Shown here piece by piece: positions 5,983 through 13,758 of a DNA stretch of 16,093 nt. The notes under the pieces are model-generated. The model was not told where the DNA came from and did no database searches. It saw only the letters and a list, made by a program, of their open reading frames with translations. Each line of letters begins with the position of its first letter. The stretch's first letter is position 1. Source of the DNA: Firmicutes bacterium UBA6806 (GTDB lineage: Bacteria; Bacillota; Clostridia; Peptostreptococcales; Acidaminobacteraceae); assembly GCA_002452745.1 (NCBI GenBank), contig DKFC01000037.1:1-16093 (forward strand), given 5' to 3'. A program made the translations under genes and the position numbers.

Positions 5983-7074
5983 TTGGAACGAAAATATGTT
6001 TTAGTCATTAACCCAGGTTCTACATCCACTAAAATTGCAATTTATGACGGGTTTGAAAAAAAAGCACAAGAAAATTTGACACATGAAACTTCAGAACTTG
6101 AAAAATATGAAAAAATAACAGATCAGTATGAATATAGAAAAGAAATGATTGTTGACTGGCTTAACGCCAAAGGTTATGAACCATCCAAGTTAAAAGCTGT
6201 TGTCGGAAGAGGCGGACTTTTAAGACCAATGCCAAGTGGCACTTATAAAGTAACAGAACCAATGATTCAAGATCTGATAATTGGCTATCAAGGCGAGCAT
6301 GCTTCTAATTTGGGAGGGATGATTGCAGGGGCAATTGCAAAAGGAGAAGGCATTGAGGCTTATATTGTAGACCCAGTGGCTGTCGATGAATTTGAAGAGG
6401 TTGCAAGAATCTCAGGAATGCCTCAAATTAAAAGAAAGTCTCTATTACATGCTTTAAACATAAAAGCGATTGCCCATAGCGTTGCAAATGATAAAAACTG
6501 TAAAGTGGAAGATTTAAATATGATTATTGCCCATTTAGGCGGTGGAATTTCAGTTGTGCCACTTCTAAAAGGCAAAATGATTGATGCTAACAACGCAAAT
6601 GAGATGGGCCCTTTCTCACCTGAGAGAACGGGAAATCTTCCAGTTGGTGACCTTACCAAAATGTGTTTTTCAGGTGAGTATACAAATGCTGATATGAAGA
6701 AAAAACTCAGAGGCAAGGGTGGGATGACCGCTTATCTTGGAACAAATGATGCCCGTGAGGTTCTTAAGATGATTGAATCGGGCGATGAACATGCAAAATT
6801 GATTTTCGAAGCGATGGGATATCAGATTGCCAAGGAAATAGGTGCAATGGCTACAGTTCTTCACGGAAAGGTAGATGCTGTGGTTCTAACAGGTGGTGTT
6901 GCCTATTCCAAATATCTTACGGACTATATCGAATCGCACGTATCCTTTATAGCACCTGTGATTTTAAAGCCGGGTGAAGATGAAATGGAAGCACTCAATG
7001 AAGGCGTTCAACGTGTATTAAATGGCGATGAACAAGCAAAAATATATGAAGAAGAGGTAGAAATCAATGATTAA
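5983..7074 (+). CDS. buk: Butyrate kinase family protein, first copy (buk1)
   Basis: A 363-residue acetate-and-butyrate kinase (ASKHA fold) that transfers phosphate from an acyl-phosphate to ADP, yielding the free acid and ATP. The N-terminal phosphate-binding motif INPGSTSTKIAIYD and the HLGGGIS motif are intact. The start is TTG, with GGAGGTG at 5971-5977 five bases before it; no better start exists, and a TTG may lower its translation. Compared with the second copy, the loop after HLGGGIS differs: GGGISVV replaces GGGISVG, ANNANEMGPF replaces VNNALDGEGPF (one residue shorter), and PERTGNLP replaces PERSGGLP. The gene overlaps ptb by 8 bp. Its substrate may be a branched or otherwise different acyl group (inference). 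Confidence 0.9.
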   Translation: MERKYVLVINPGSTSTKIAIYDGFEKKAQENLTHETSELEKYEKITDQYEYRKEMIVDWLNAKGYEPSKLKAVVGRGGLLRPMPSGTYKVTEPMIQDLIIGYQGEHASNLGGMIAGAIAKGEGIEAYIVDPVAVDEFEEVARISGMPQIKRKSLLHALNIKAIAHSVANDKNCKVEDLNMIIAHLGGGISVVPLLKGKMIDANNANEMGPFSPERTGNLPVGDLTKMCFSGEYTNADMKKKLRGKGGMTAYLGTNDAREVLKMIESGDEHAKLIFEAMGYQIAKEIGAMATVLHGKVDAVVLTGGVAYSKYLTDYIESHVSFIAPVILKPGEDEMEALNEGVQRVLNGDEQAKIYEEEVEIND

Positions 7075-7969
7075 GAATTTTGACGAGTTATTGGAAATAG
7101 CAGTTACCAAAGGCCCTAAAAAAGTGGCAGTTGCATGTGCGCAAGATGATGACGTATTAAAGGCCATTAAAGAAGCACATACAAAGGGCATCATAAAGGG
7201 CATCTTAGTAGGAGATGTTCCGAAAATTGAAGCCATTGCAAAAGAAATCTCACTTGAATTAACAGATTTCGAAATGATTCATATTGAAGACATGGCAGCA
7301 GCTTCATTAAAAGCAGTTGAGCTTGTTTCCACTGGAAAAGCTGACTTGGTTATGAAGGGCCTTGTGGATACAGCGATTATCTTAAAAGCGGTTTTGAATA
7401 AAGAAGTGGGTCTTAGAACAGGCAATGTACTAAGTCACGTGGCTGTTTTTGATATTCCAACGTATCACAAAATATTAACAGTGACAGATGCGGCGATGAA
7501 TATTGCGCCAGATTTAAATGCGAAAAAGCAAATTATTGAAAACGCTTTGGTCGTAACAAAAGCACTTCAAATTGAAACCCCTAATGTTGGCATTATCGCT
7601 GCAAAGGAAAAAGTCAATCCAGCAATGCCAGCAACGGTAGACGCAGGGGAACTTGTGAAAATGAATCAAGAGGGAACCTTGGTAGGCTGCAAAGTTGGAG
7701 GGCCTTTTGCACTGGATAATGCGGTTTCAAAAGAAGCGGCTAAAATTAAGGGCATTAAGGACCCAATGGCAGGAGATGTGGATATTATTGTCGGTCCAAC
7801 AATTGAAGCAAATAACATCTTATATAAAGCACTTAACTTCTTGGCAAATGCAAAATCTGCTGGAATCATAGTTGGTGCAAAAGCGCCAATCGTACTGACT
7901 TCAAGAGCAGACTCAGATGAATCAAAATTAAATTCAATTGCACTTGGTGTTTTAATGTCAGCAATCTGA
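7067..7969 (+). CDS. ptb: Phosphate butyryltransferase
   Basis: A 300-residue enzyme of the phosphate acetyl/butyryltransferase family, converting butyryl-CoA (or isobutyryl-, isovaleryl- or 2-methylbutyryl-CoA) plus phosphate to the acyl-phosphate and CoA. Length and the family signatures fit Ptb rather than Pta: the VMKGLVDTAIILKAVLNKE segment, the GLRTGNVLSHVAVF segment and the C-terminal APIVLTSRADSDESKLNSI run are all present. A weak AGAGGT ribosome binding site (7054-7059) lies within buk1, and the 8-bp overlap suggests coupled translation. It sits between two kinase genes, an order unlike the classical solventogenic ptb-buk pair. Confidence 0.95.
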   Translation: MIKNFDELLEIAVTKGPKKVAVACAQDDDVLKAIKEAHTKGIIKGILVGDVPKIEAIAKEISLELTDFEMIHIEDMAAASLKAVELVSTGKADLVMKGLVDTAIILKAVLNKEVGLRTGNVLSHVAVFDIPTYHKILTVTDAAMNIAPDLNAKKQIIENALVVTKALQIETPNVGIIAAKEKVNPAMPATVDAGELVKMNQEGTLVGCKVGGPFALDNAVSKEAAKIKGIKDPMAGDVDIIVGPTIEANNILYKALNFLANAKSAGIIVGAKAPIVLTSRADSDESKLNSIALGVLMSAI

Positions 7970-8011
7970 TAAGTGCAACTCAAAGTATAAAATACTTGCT
8001 GTAAATAGGAA

Positions 8012-8024
8012 GTCTCGAGGAGAC
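8012..8024 (+). other. Small hairpin between ptb and buk2
   Basis: GTCTC (8012-8016) pairs with GAGAC (8020-8024) around a 3-nt loop in the 78-bp ptb-buk2 spacer, shortly before the buk2 ribosome binding site GGAG. There is no T tract, so it is unlikely to terminate transcription. It might mark an mRNA processing or stability site that sets separate levels of the two kinases. Confidence 0.3.
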
Positions 8025-8047
8025 AGAAAGGGAAAAGGAGAGAGAGT

Positions 8048-9121
8048 ATGGAGACATTTAGAATATTGGCTATCAATCCGGGATCAACATCCACAAAAAT
8101 CGCAATTTACGATAATGAAAAAGAAGTTTTTGAAACGACAATCCGTCATTCAAATGAAGAAATAGAACCATTTGATAAAATCTTTGACCAGTATGATTTT
8201 AGAAAAAATGTCATACTGAGCACGTTAAATGACAACGGCATCAACTTGACAAAGTTAAGTGCAGTGGTGGGCCGCGGTGGTCTTCTAAAACCGATTAAAG
8301 GCGGTACTTATAAAGTAGATGACGCAATGCTGGAAGATTTAAAAGTAGGCGTCTTGGGAGAGCATGCATCTAACCTCGGTGGCATTATTGCAAACGAAAT
8401 CGCATCACAGTTAAATATTCCTGCATTTATAGTGGATCCAGTGGTTGTGGATGAAATGCAAGAAGTTGCGAGGGTATCTGGAATGCCTGAAATCAGTAGA
8501 AAATCTATTTTCCATGCACTGAATCAAAAGGCAGTTGCAAGAAGATATGCAGATGAAAAAAATAAAAAGTACGAAGAAGTCAATGTTATTGTCGCTCACC
8601 TTGGCGGCGGTATTTCAGTAGGGGCTCATGAAATGGGAAGAGTAGTCGATGTGAACAATGCACTTGATGGAGAAGGCCCATTTTCTCCAGAGAGAAGCGG
8701 TGGCCTTCCTGTTGGTGATTTGGCAAAAATGTGTTTCTCAGGTGAGTATTCACATGCGGACATTAAGAAGCTGATTAAAGGAAAGGGCGGCTTGGTTGCC
8801 TATTTGAATTCAAATGATGGACGAGAAGTCGTTCAGATGATTGAAAAGGGAGATAAAAAGGCAGAGTTGATTTTCAAGGCAATGGCGTATCAAGTTTCTA
8901 AGGAAATTGGAAGTTGCGCCACTGTATTAAAAGGCAAAGTAGATGCCGTTATTCTCACAGGTGGACTTGCTTATGGCAAGATGCTCACAGATTGGATTGA
9001 AGAGAGCGTCAGCTTTATTTCGGATGTAGTCATTTATCCAGGAGAAGATGAAATGAGTGCTCTTGCACTTGGAGGCCTCAGGGTTTTAAGAGGCGAGGAA
9101 GACGCTCAAAAATACGCATAA
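8048..9121 (+). CDS. buk: Butyrate kinase, second copy (buk2)
   Basis: A 357-residue acetate-and-butyrate kinase with the full canonical butyrate-kinase sequence: AINPGSTSTKIAIYD at the N-terminus, VGRGGLLKPI, GEHASNLGG, VDPVVVDE, HLGGGISVGAHEMGR, NNALDGEGPFSPERSGGLP and the C-terminal VILTGGLAYGK. It forms ATP from an acyl-phosphate in the cytoplasm. The start is ATG, with GGAG at 8037-8040. It is clearly paralogous to the first kinase but well diverged throughout, so the duplication is not recent. Of the two, this copy is the more ordinary butyrate kinase. Confidence 0.94.
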   Translation: METFRILAINPGSTSTKIAIYDNEKEVFETTIRHSNEEIEPFDKIFDQYDFRKNVILSTLNDNGINLTKLSAVVGRGGLLKPIKGGTYKVDDAMLEDLKVGVLGEHASNLGGIIANEIASQLNIPAFIVDPVVVDEMQEVARVSGMPEISRKSIFHALNQKAVARRYADEKNKKYEEVNVIVAHLGGGISVGAHEMGRVVDVNNALDGEGPFSPERSGGLPVGDLAKMCFSGEYSHADIKKLIKGKGGLVAYLNSNDGREVVQMIEKGDKKAELIFKAMAYQVSKEIGSCATVLKGKVDAVILTGGLAYGKMLTDWIEESVSFISDVVIYPGEDEMSALALGGLRVLRGEEDAQKYA

Positions 9122-9177
9122 GAGGATAAATGGAAACCCTTAATCAAAATTAGACTAAAGTGGTATGGTGAAAGAGA

Positions 9178-9858
9178 ATGGAACTGAAAAAGGATAAGAG
9201 AATACGAATCATTATAGGGCATTATGGAAGTGGAAAGACGGAATTTTCAGTGAACTATGCGATGGCCTTAAGAAGCGAATGCGAGCATGTTTCACTATGT
9301 GATTTGGATATAGTAAATCCTTATTTCCGCTCTAGAGAAAAAGCTGAAATGATGGAATCAGAAGGAATCACAGTGATAAGCGGCGCAAGAGGCCATCATG
9401 CGAACCTCGATATTCCGATGATGTCTGCCAGCATTTTAGCCCCACTGCAAAATGAATCTGAACAGGTGATACTGGATGTCGGCGGCGATGCGGTTGGCGC
9501 CAGGGTACTGGCAAGGTTTAAGAGCTATTTTACAGAGGGTGAATACGATATGTTTTGCGTCGTCAATGCATATAGAGAACAAACCCAGGATCTACTAGGT
9601 GTTATGCATCATATCAGGACGATCGAAGACACAGTTGGTGTCAAGGTAACGGGTCTGATAAACAACACGCACCTACTTAGAGATACATCTGTTGAAGATG
9701 TCATAAAAGGTCAAGCGTTAGTTGTGGAAGTATCAAAGAAACTCAATATTCCTATCAAATATGTCAGTTCCTTGGAAAAGGTTACCCGCCAATTACCGGA
9801 AGACATTGAAGGAGAAGTGTTCCCGATTAAAATGTACATGAGGGAAGAATGGATGTAG
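9178..9858 (+). CDS. P-loop ATPase of the SIMIBI/MinD-like type, function unknown
   Basis: A 226-residue soluble protein with a clear Walker A GHYGSGKT at residues 14-21, a switch-I-like stretch LCDLDIVNPYFRSRE (about 40-54), and a switch-II-like ILDVGGDAVGARVLA (about residue 100 onward). This resembles the MinD/CooC/CobB group of nucleotide-dependent metal-insertion and assembly ATPases. It lacks the deviant KGG P-loop of ParA/MinD, since no lysine precedes the GSGKT lysine. I do not recognise a characterised function. Its place inside the operon, just before the iron-sulfur ferredoxin subunit, suggests help in maturing or re-activating the oxidoreductase or handling a cofactor, but this is inference. 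The ribosome binding site is weak. No signal or membrane segment is seen. Confidence 0.85.
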   Translation: MELKKDKRIRIIIGHYGSGKTEFSVNYAMALRSECEHVSLCDLDIVNPYFRSREKAEMMESEGITVISGARGHHANLDIPMMSASILAPLQNESEQVILDVGGDAVGARVLARFKSYFTEGEYDMFCVVNAYREQTQDLLGVMHHIRTIEDTVGVKVTGLINNTHLLRDTSVEDVIKGQALVVEVSKKLNIPIKYVSSLEKVTRQLPEDIEGEVFPIKMYMREEWM

Positions 9859-9901
9859 ATTTGACACTTCCACACAATATTAGAAATGGAGGTTGGAGCT
9901 A

Positions 9902-10120
9902 GTGGCTGCTAAAGGTAAAGTTACGTTCAACGAAGATATTTGTAAAGGCTGTGGTCTTTGTGTTACTGCATGTCCTGTGAAAATCGTCACGTTAAACACA
10001 AAAAAAATCAATGTAAAGGGATATCAACCTGCAACTGTCATTGATGTTGACAAGTGTATTGGATGTGCAAACTGTGCGATGATCTGTCCTGATTGTGTCA
10101 TCACAGTTGAAAGATTATAG
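9902..10120 (+). CDS. 2x[4Fe-4S] ferredoxin subunit (delta) of 2-oxoacid:ferredoxin oxidoreductase
   Basis: A 72-residue ferredoxin-like protein with two classical cluster motifs: Cys14-x2-Cys17-x2-Cys20-x3-Cys24-Pro and Cys52-x2-Cys55-x2-Cys58-x3-Cys62-Pro. It should pass electrons from the catalytic subunits to free ferredoxin. I choose GTG 9902, nine bases after GGAGG (9888-9892), giving MAAKGKVTFNED, which matches the usual KorD/VorD start. A TTG at 9893 touches that ribosome binding site and is less likely. An extra Cys at 65 follows the second motif. It is 23 bp before the alpha-subunit gene, in the common order delta-alpha-beta-gamma. Confidence 0.93.
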   Translation: MAAKGKVTFNEDICKGCGLCVTACPVKIVTLNTKKINVKGYQPATVIDVDKCIGCANCAMICPDCVITVERL

Positions 10121-10143
10121 TAACTAAAGGGAGGTTAAGCTAA

Positions 10144-11208
10144 ATGGCTAAGGTTTTAATGAAAGGTAATGAGGCGATTGGTGCTGCTGCAATAAAAGCG
10201 GGCTGTAAATACTTCTTCGGATACCCAATTACACCTCAAAATGAATTACCGGAGTATATGTCTAGAGAAATGCCTAAAAATGGCGGTGTCTTTTTACAAG
10301 CTGAAAGTGAAGTTGCTGCAATTAACATGGTTTATGGCGCAGCTGGCGCAGGTGCACGTGTTATGACATCTTCATCTTCTCCGGGAATTGCACTGAAACA
10401 AGAGGGAATCACATATATAGCTGGCGCTGAACTTCCATGCGTCATCGTAAATATCGTTCGTGGCGGTCCTGGTCTCGGCGGTATTCAACCGGCTCAATCT
10501 GATTATAACCAAGTAACTCGTGGCGGTGGTAATGGCGATTATAAACTGCTCGTATATGCACCGGCAAACCTTCAAGAAATGGTTGATTTAATGCAAGAGG
10601 CATTTGACGCGGCAGATTACTATAGAAACCCAGTTATGATGGTTGGCGATGGCATGATTGGTCAGATGATGGAACCAATTGAGTTCAAAGAAGGCAAATC
10701 TAGATTTGAATTGCCTGCAAAGGACTGGGCGACAACTGGTACGAAAGGTGCTAGAAAACCGAATATCATCAATTCACTTGCGCTTGATCCAGCAGAACTC
10801 GAAAGACATAATGAAAGACTTCAAGTTAAATATGATTTGATGAAAGCTAACGAAGTTAAATACGAAACTTACAACATGGAAAATGCTGATGTCGTCATCG
10901 TTGCTTACGGCACAACATCAAGAATTGTAAGAAACGCAATTATAGATTTGAAAGAACAAGGCATCAACGTCGGCTTAATCAGACCGATTACTTTATGGCC
11001 TTTCCCTGAAAAAGCATTTGATGAAGTGCCTGTAACTTGTAAATCGCTTTTATCAGTTGAGATGTCAATGGGACAAATGGTAGACGACGTTAAAATCGCT
11101 TCAAACGGAAGATGGCCAGTACATTTCTACGGAAGGGCAGGCGGCATGATCCCTACTCCAGAAGCGGTTATGGACAAGGTTAAAGAATTGGTTGGAGGTG
11201 CAAAATAA
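10144..11208 (+). CDS. vorB: 2-oxoacid:ferredoxin oxidoreductase alpha subunit, VorB type (3-methyl-2-oxobutanoate)
   Basis: A 354-residue subunit carrying the pyrimidine-binding half of the thiamine diphosphate site. Family hallmarks are GYPITPQ (26-32), the QAESE motif (52-56) expected to activate the cofactor, TSSSSPGI (75-82) and RGGPGLG (106-112). With the beta subunit it oxidatively decarboxylates a 2-oxoacid with CoA to acyl-CoA, CO2 and reduced ferredoxin. Sequence feel and length fit the VorB/KorA-like group. The ptb/buk context favours branched-chain 2-oxoacids, but 2-oxoglutarate, pyruvate or 2-oxobutyrate cannot be excluded by eye. GGGAGG lies just upstream. The stop codon overlaps the next start by one base (TAATG). 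Confidence 0.92.
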   Translation: MAKVLMKGNEAIGAAAIKAGCKYFFGYPITPQNELPEYMSREMPKNGGVFLQAESEVAAINMVYGAAGAGARVMTSSSSPGIALKQEGITYIAGAELPCVIVNIVRGGPGLGGIQPAQSDYNQVTRGGGNGDYKLLVYAPANLQEMVDLMQEAFDAADYYRNPVMMVGDGMIGQMMEPIEFKEGKSRFELPAKDWATTGTKGARKPNIINSLALDPAELERHNERLQVKYDLMKANEVKYETYNMENADVVIVAYGTTSRIVRNAIIDLKEQGINVGLIRPITLWPFPEKAFDEVPVTCKSLLSVEMSMGQMVDDVKIASNGRWPVHFYGRAGGMIPTPEAVMDKVKELVGGAK

Positions 11209-11954
11209 TGTCAGTTGTATTTCAAAAAACAAAAGGCTTAGTTGATAAGCAAACACATTATTGCCCTGGTTGTACACACGGTATCATTCATAGATTGGTG
11301 GCAGAAGTGTTGGAAGAACTTGATGTATTAGGTGATTCAATCGGAGTTGCACCTGTAGGCTGTTCTGTGCTTGCATATGAATACTTCAATTGTGACATGC
11401 ATGAAGCATCACATGGTAGAGCACCAGCTGTTGCAACGGGAATTAAAAGAGTTCATCCTGACAAAGTGGTATTCACTTATCAAGGTGATGGAGACCTTGC
11501 ATCTATTGGAACAGCTGAAATCGTTCACGTTGCACATAGAGGTGAAAAAATAACCACAATTTTTGTCAACAATGCAATTTACGGAATGACTGGTGGTCAA
11601 ATGGCGCCAACAACTCTTATTGGACAAAAAGCCACAACTGCACCGCTTGGAAGAACTGTTGAACATTCGGGAATGCCGCTTCAAGTTTCTGAAATGCTCT
11701 CTACCATCAAAGGCGCAGTATTTGTTGAAAGGGTATCTGTAGATAATCCTGCTAACATTAGAAAAGCAAAAAAAGCAATTAAAGAAGCCTTTGAGTGTCA
11801 ACTCGCTGGAAAGGGATTCTCCATCGTTGAGGTTCTCTCAACTTGTCCTACTAACTGGGGTTTAACACCAGTTGATGCTCTCAAATGGTTACAAGATAAT
11901 ATGATTCCTTACTATCCAATCGGAAACTTCAGAAGACCAGAGGAGGTAAAATAG
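11208..11954 (+). CDS. 2-oxoacid:ferredoxin oxidoreductase beta subunit (TPP-binding)
   Basis: A 248-residue subunit binding the pyrophosphate of thiamine diphosphate through GDGD (93-96) and the downstream Asn121-Asn122 with Mg2+. Cys19-x2-Cys22, Cys52 and Cys213 occupy the positions that hold the [4Fe-4S] cluster near TPP in pyruvate and 2-oxoglutarate:ferredoxin oxidoreductases, so the catalytic cluster looks complete. Translation is coupled to the alpha subunit by the one-base TAATG overlap. It is followed after two bases by the gamma subunit, so a stoichiometric complex is expected. Confidence 0.94.
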   Translation: MSVVFQKTKGLVDKQTHYCPGCTHGIIHRLVAEVLEELDVLGDSIGVAPVGCSVLAYEYFNCDMHEASHGRAPAVATGIKRVHPDKVVFTYQGDGDLASIGTAEIVHVAHRGEKITTIFVNNAIYGMTGGQMAPTTLIGQKATTAPLGRTVEHSGMPLQVSEMLSTIKGAVFVERVSVDNPANIRKAKKAIKEAFECQLAGKGFSIVEVLSTCPTNWGLTPVDALKWLQDNMIPYYPIGNFRRPEEVK

Positions 11955-11956
11955 AC

Positions 11957-12502
11957 ATGTTAAACGAAAAAATTATTTGCGCTGGTTTTGGTGGTCAGGG
12001 AGTTATGCTCATGGGTCAATTGATTTCATATGCAGGCATGATCGAAGGCAAAGAAGTCTCTTGGCTGCCTTCATACGGCCCTGAAATGCGTGGCGGTACA
12101 GCTAACTGTAGTGTTATGGTATCTGAAAGACCAATCGGTTCGCCTGTTATCACAGATGATGCGACCACTGCTATTGTCATGAACTTGCCATCTCTTGACA
12201 AGTTTGAAACAGATGTTGCGAAACAGGGAAAACTGTTGGTGAACAGTTCACTTATTGAGAAAAAAGCTTCAAGAGACGACATCATAGCTTATTATGTTCC
12301 TTGCAATGATATTGCTGTAAAAATTGGAAATCCAAGAGTTGCAAATATGGTAATGCTAGGTGCTTATCTTGAATTAACTAAAATTGTTGAAGTGGATTCA
12401 ATTATGAAAGCCCTTAAAAAGATATTCGGAGAGGGAAAAGCTCATCTTCTAGATATCAACAGAACAGCACTTGAAAAAGGTGCTGAAGCAATAAGAGCAT
12501 AA
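11957..12502 (+). CDS. 2-oxoacid:ferredoxin oxidoreductase gamma subunit
   Basis: A 181-residue subunit of the POR/KOR gamma family, starting with the signature CAGFGGQGVMLMGQLI near residues 8-23 and the typical SWLPSYGPEMRGGTANC segment. The gamma domain helps bind CoA and completes the four-subunit enzyme. The ribosome binding site AGAGGAGG (11938-11945) lies inside the beta-subunit end. This is the last gene of the operon; a hairpin terminator follows about 20 bp later. Confidence 0.94.
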   Translation: MLNEKIICAGFGGQGVMLMGQLISYAGMIEGKEVSWLPSYGPEMRGGTANCSVMVSERPIGSPVITDDATTAIVMNLPSLDKFETDVAKQGKLLVNSSLIEKKASRDDIIAYYVPCNDIAVKIGNPRVANMVMLGAYLELTKIVEVDSIMKALKKIFGEGKAHLLDINRTALEKGAEAIRA

Positions 12503-12524
12503 TAAAGCCAACCCATTGAAAATG

Positions 12525-12580
12525 AGAGGAGCTGTCAAATCAGGGGAAACCTTGTGAGACAGCTCCTCTTTGACGTTTTT
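12525..12580 (+). terminator. Terminator of the buk-ptb-oxidoreductase operon
   Basis: AGAGGAGCTGTC (12525-12536) pairs perfectly with GACAGCTCCTCT (12558-12569). The enclosed 21 nt can extend the stem with CAGGG/CCTTG, giving a tight tip. A broken T-rich tract follows (TTTGACGTTTTT, ending near 12580). The strong stem and position after the last gene support termination, although the imperfect T tract may allow some read-through. Confidence 0.82.
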
Positions 12581-12654
12581 ATAAGGTATTCGCTCTGATG
12601 CCTGTGACTGCGTGATTGCATAGAGGCCACGTAATATGTTTTTAATAAGATTAT

Positions 12655-12696
12655 TGTATACATACCGTTGAGTTCGAAATATAGATGTGAGATAAT
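12655..12696 (+). promoter_or_regulatory. Sigma-A-type promoter for the UPF0016-glmM operon, with an adjacent palindrome
   Basis: TTGAGT (12668-12673), a 17-bp spacer and GATAAT (12691-12696) give a reasonable promoter about 32 bp before the start codon of the transporter gene. The perfect 8-bp palindrome TGTATACA (12655-12662) sits just upstream of the -35 and could be an operator or activator site. I looked for the yybP-ykoY manganese riboswitch, common before such exporters, and do not see it. Confidence 0.55.
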
Positions 12697-12727
12697 AGGA
12701 AGGCAAGAATGATAATATGGGGGAAGT

Positions 12728-13744
12728 ATGGGAGATTTTCTAAGGGCCTTGCTATTGATTTTTATTGCAGAGATGGGGGATAAAACTCAAATCATGGCAA
12801 TGGCGTTTGCAACTAAATACAGAGTTCAACAAATCTTGGTTGGCGTTGCAGTGGGATCGTTTCTAAACCACGGAATTGCAATTCTACTGGGATCGTTGCT
12901 TAATAAAGTTATACCAATCGAGGGACTTCAGCTAGTAGCTGGAGTACTCTTTATAGCATTTGGCTTGATGTCTCTGTCAATTGCCGAAGAGGAAGAGGCA
13001 GAACAGGGCTTCAAGATATATGGAGCAATTGCAACCGTTGCAATTGCATTTTTCCTCGGTGAACTGGGCGATAAGACGCAGCTCACTGCCATGACACTTG
13101 CGACGGATTCACTGCATCCTTCCATGACTTTGCTTGGAACGGTTACTGGGATGGTCGTTGTCAGTTTAGTGGGGATTTTTGTCGGTGCAAAATTAGGAGA
13201 CAAAGTTCCTGAACACATGATTAAATTCGTTTCTTTTTTGATTTTTATGTTTTTTGGGCTCAACAAGATTTTTACGTCACAGTATGTTCAGAGTATGGGG
13301 ATGACATTTATGGCCCTTCTGGTCTTAATTTTAAGCGTTCTGACAGCCTTTAGATTTATGATATTCAGTAGACAGCTTAAAGAAGTCTCAATATCAGCAT
13401 TGAAGCAAAAGGCAAAAGATCTCAAAGCATACAGGGGGCGAATCCTCGAAAATGTGAATCATCTTTGCAAGAACTGTGAGATATGCCGTGAAGGTGAGTG
13501 CCTAGTGGGCTATATGAAGGAGCTGCTTTCAAAAAAAGTAACCCCGGAAGCAATTGACCACGGCTTTATAGAAGCGCTTTATAACGACAATTTTGACACC
13601 TGTCAGGCTGAACTTATCCTAGGCTTGATGCAGGAGTATTTTGATAAATATCCAGAAGAACACATGATCAATATAGAGTTAATCAATATCGAAAAAGTGC
13701 TCACACGGATAGTTGGCAAAACAACATTGGATATAAATAATTAA
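12728..13744 (+). CDS. UPF0016/GDT1 (TMEM165-like) divalent metal exporter with cysteine-bearing C-terminal extension
   Basis: A 338-residue membrane protein with the two duplicated family signatures, EMGDKT (residues 15-20) and ELGDKT (112-117), whose acidic residues bind metal in the UPF0016 family. Family members export Mn2+ (MneA in Vibrio, GDT1 homologues) or exchange Ca2+/Mn2+ for H+. About six hydrophobic segments lie within residues 5-215. Ordinary bacterial members end near here; this one continues for about 120 polar residues containing Cys247-x2-Cys250-x2-Cys253-x4-Cys258 plus Cys292, suggestive of a metal or iron-sulfur site. The ribosome binding site is GGGGGAAG. glmM follows after 14 bp, so the two are cotranscribed. 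Metal specificity is inferred. Confidence 0.88.
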   Translation: MGDFLRALLLIFIAEMGDKTQIMAMAFATKYRVQQILVGVAVGSFLNHGIAILLGSLLNKVIPIEGLQLVAGVLFIAFGLMSLSIAEEEEAEQGFKIYGAIATVAIAFFLGELGDKTQLTAMTLATDSLHPSMTLLGTVTGMVVVSLVGIFVGAKLGDKVPEHMIKFVSFLIFMFFGLNKIFTSQYVQSMGMTFMALLVLILSVLTAFRFMIFSRQLKEVSISALKQKAKDLKAYRGRILENVNHLCKNCEICREGECLVGYMKELLSKKVTPEAIDHGFIEALYNDNFDTCQAELILGLMQEYFDKYPEEHMINIELINIEKVLTRIVGKTTLDINN

Positions 13745-13758
13745 TTTGAGGTGAACAA

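Noticed and set aside
7983..7998. AAGTA/TACTT inverted repeat after ptb as a terminator
   Set aside because: The stem is only five A/T-rich pairs with no T tract, and the downstream buk2 lacks a promoter of its own that I can see, so read-through is likely.
7018..8599. Several minus-strand frames of 60-142 codons opposite ptb and buk genes
   Set aside because: They mirror conserved genes on the other strand, have no domain similarity I recognise, and lack ribosome binding sites.
9893..9901. TTG start for the ferredoxin subunit
   Set aside because: It abuts the GGAGG ribosome binding site. GTG 9902 has proper spacing and gives the family's usual N-terminus.
12571..12727. A yybP-ykoY manganese riboswitch before the UPF0016 gene
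   Set aside because: The conserved motif core could not be found by eye. An Rfam scan would settle it.
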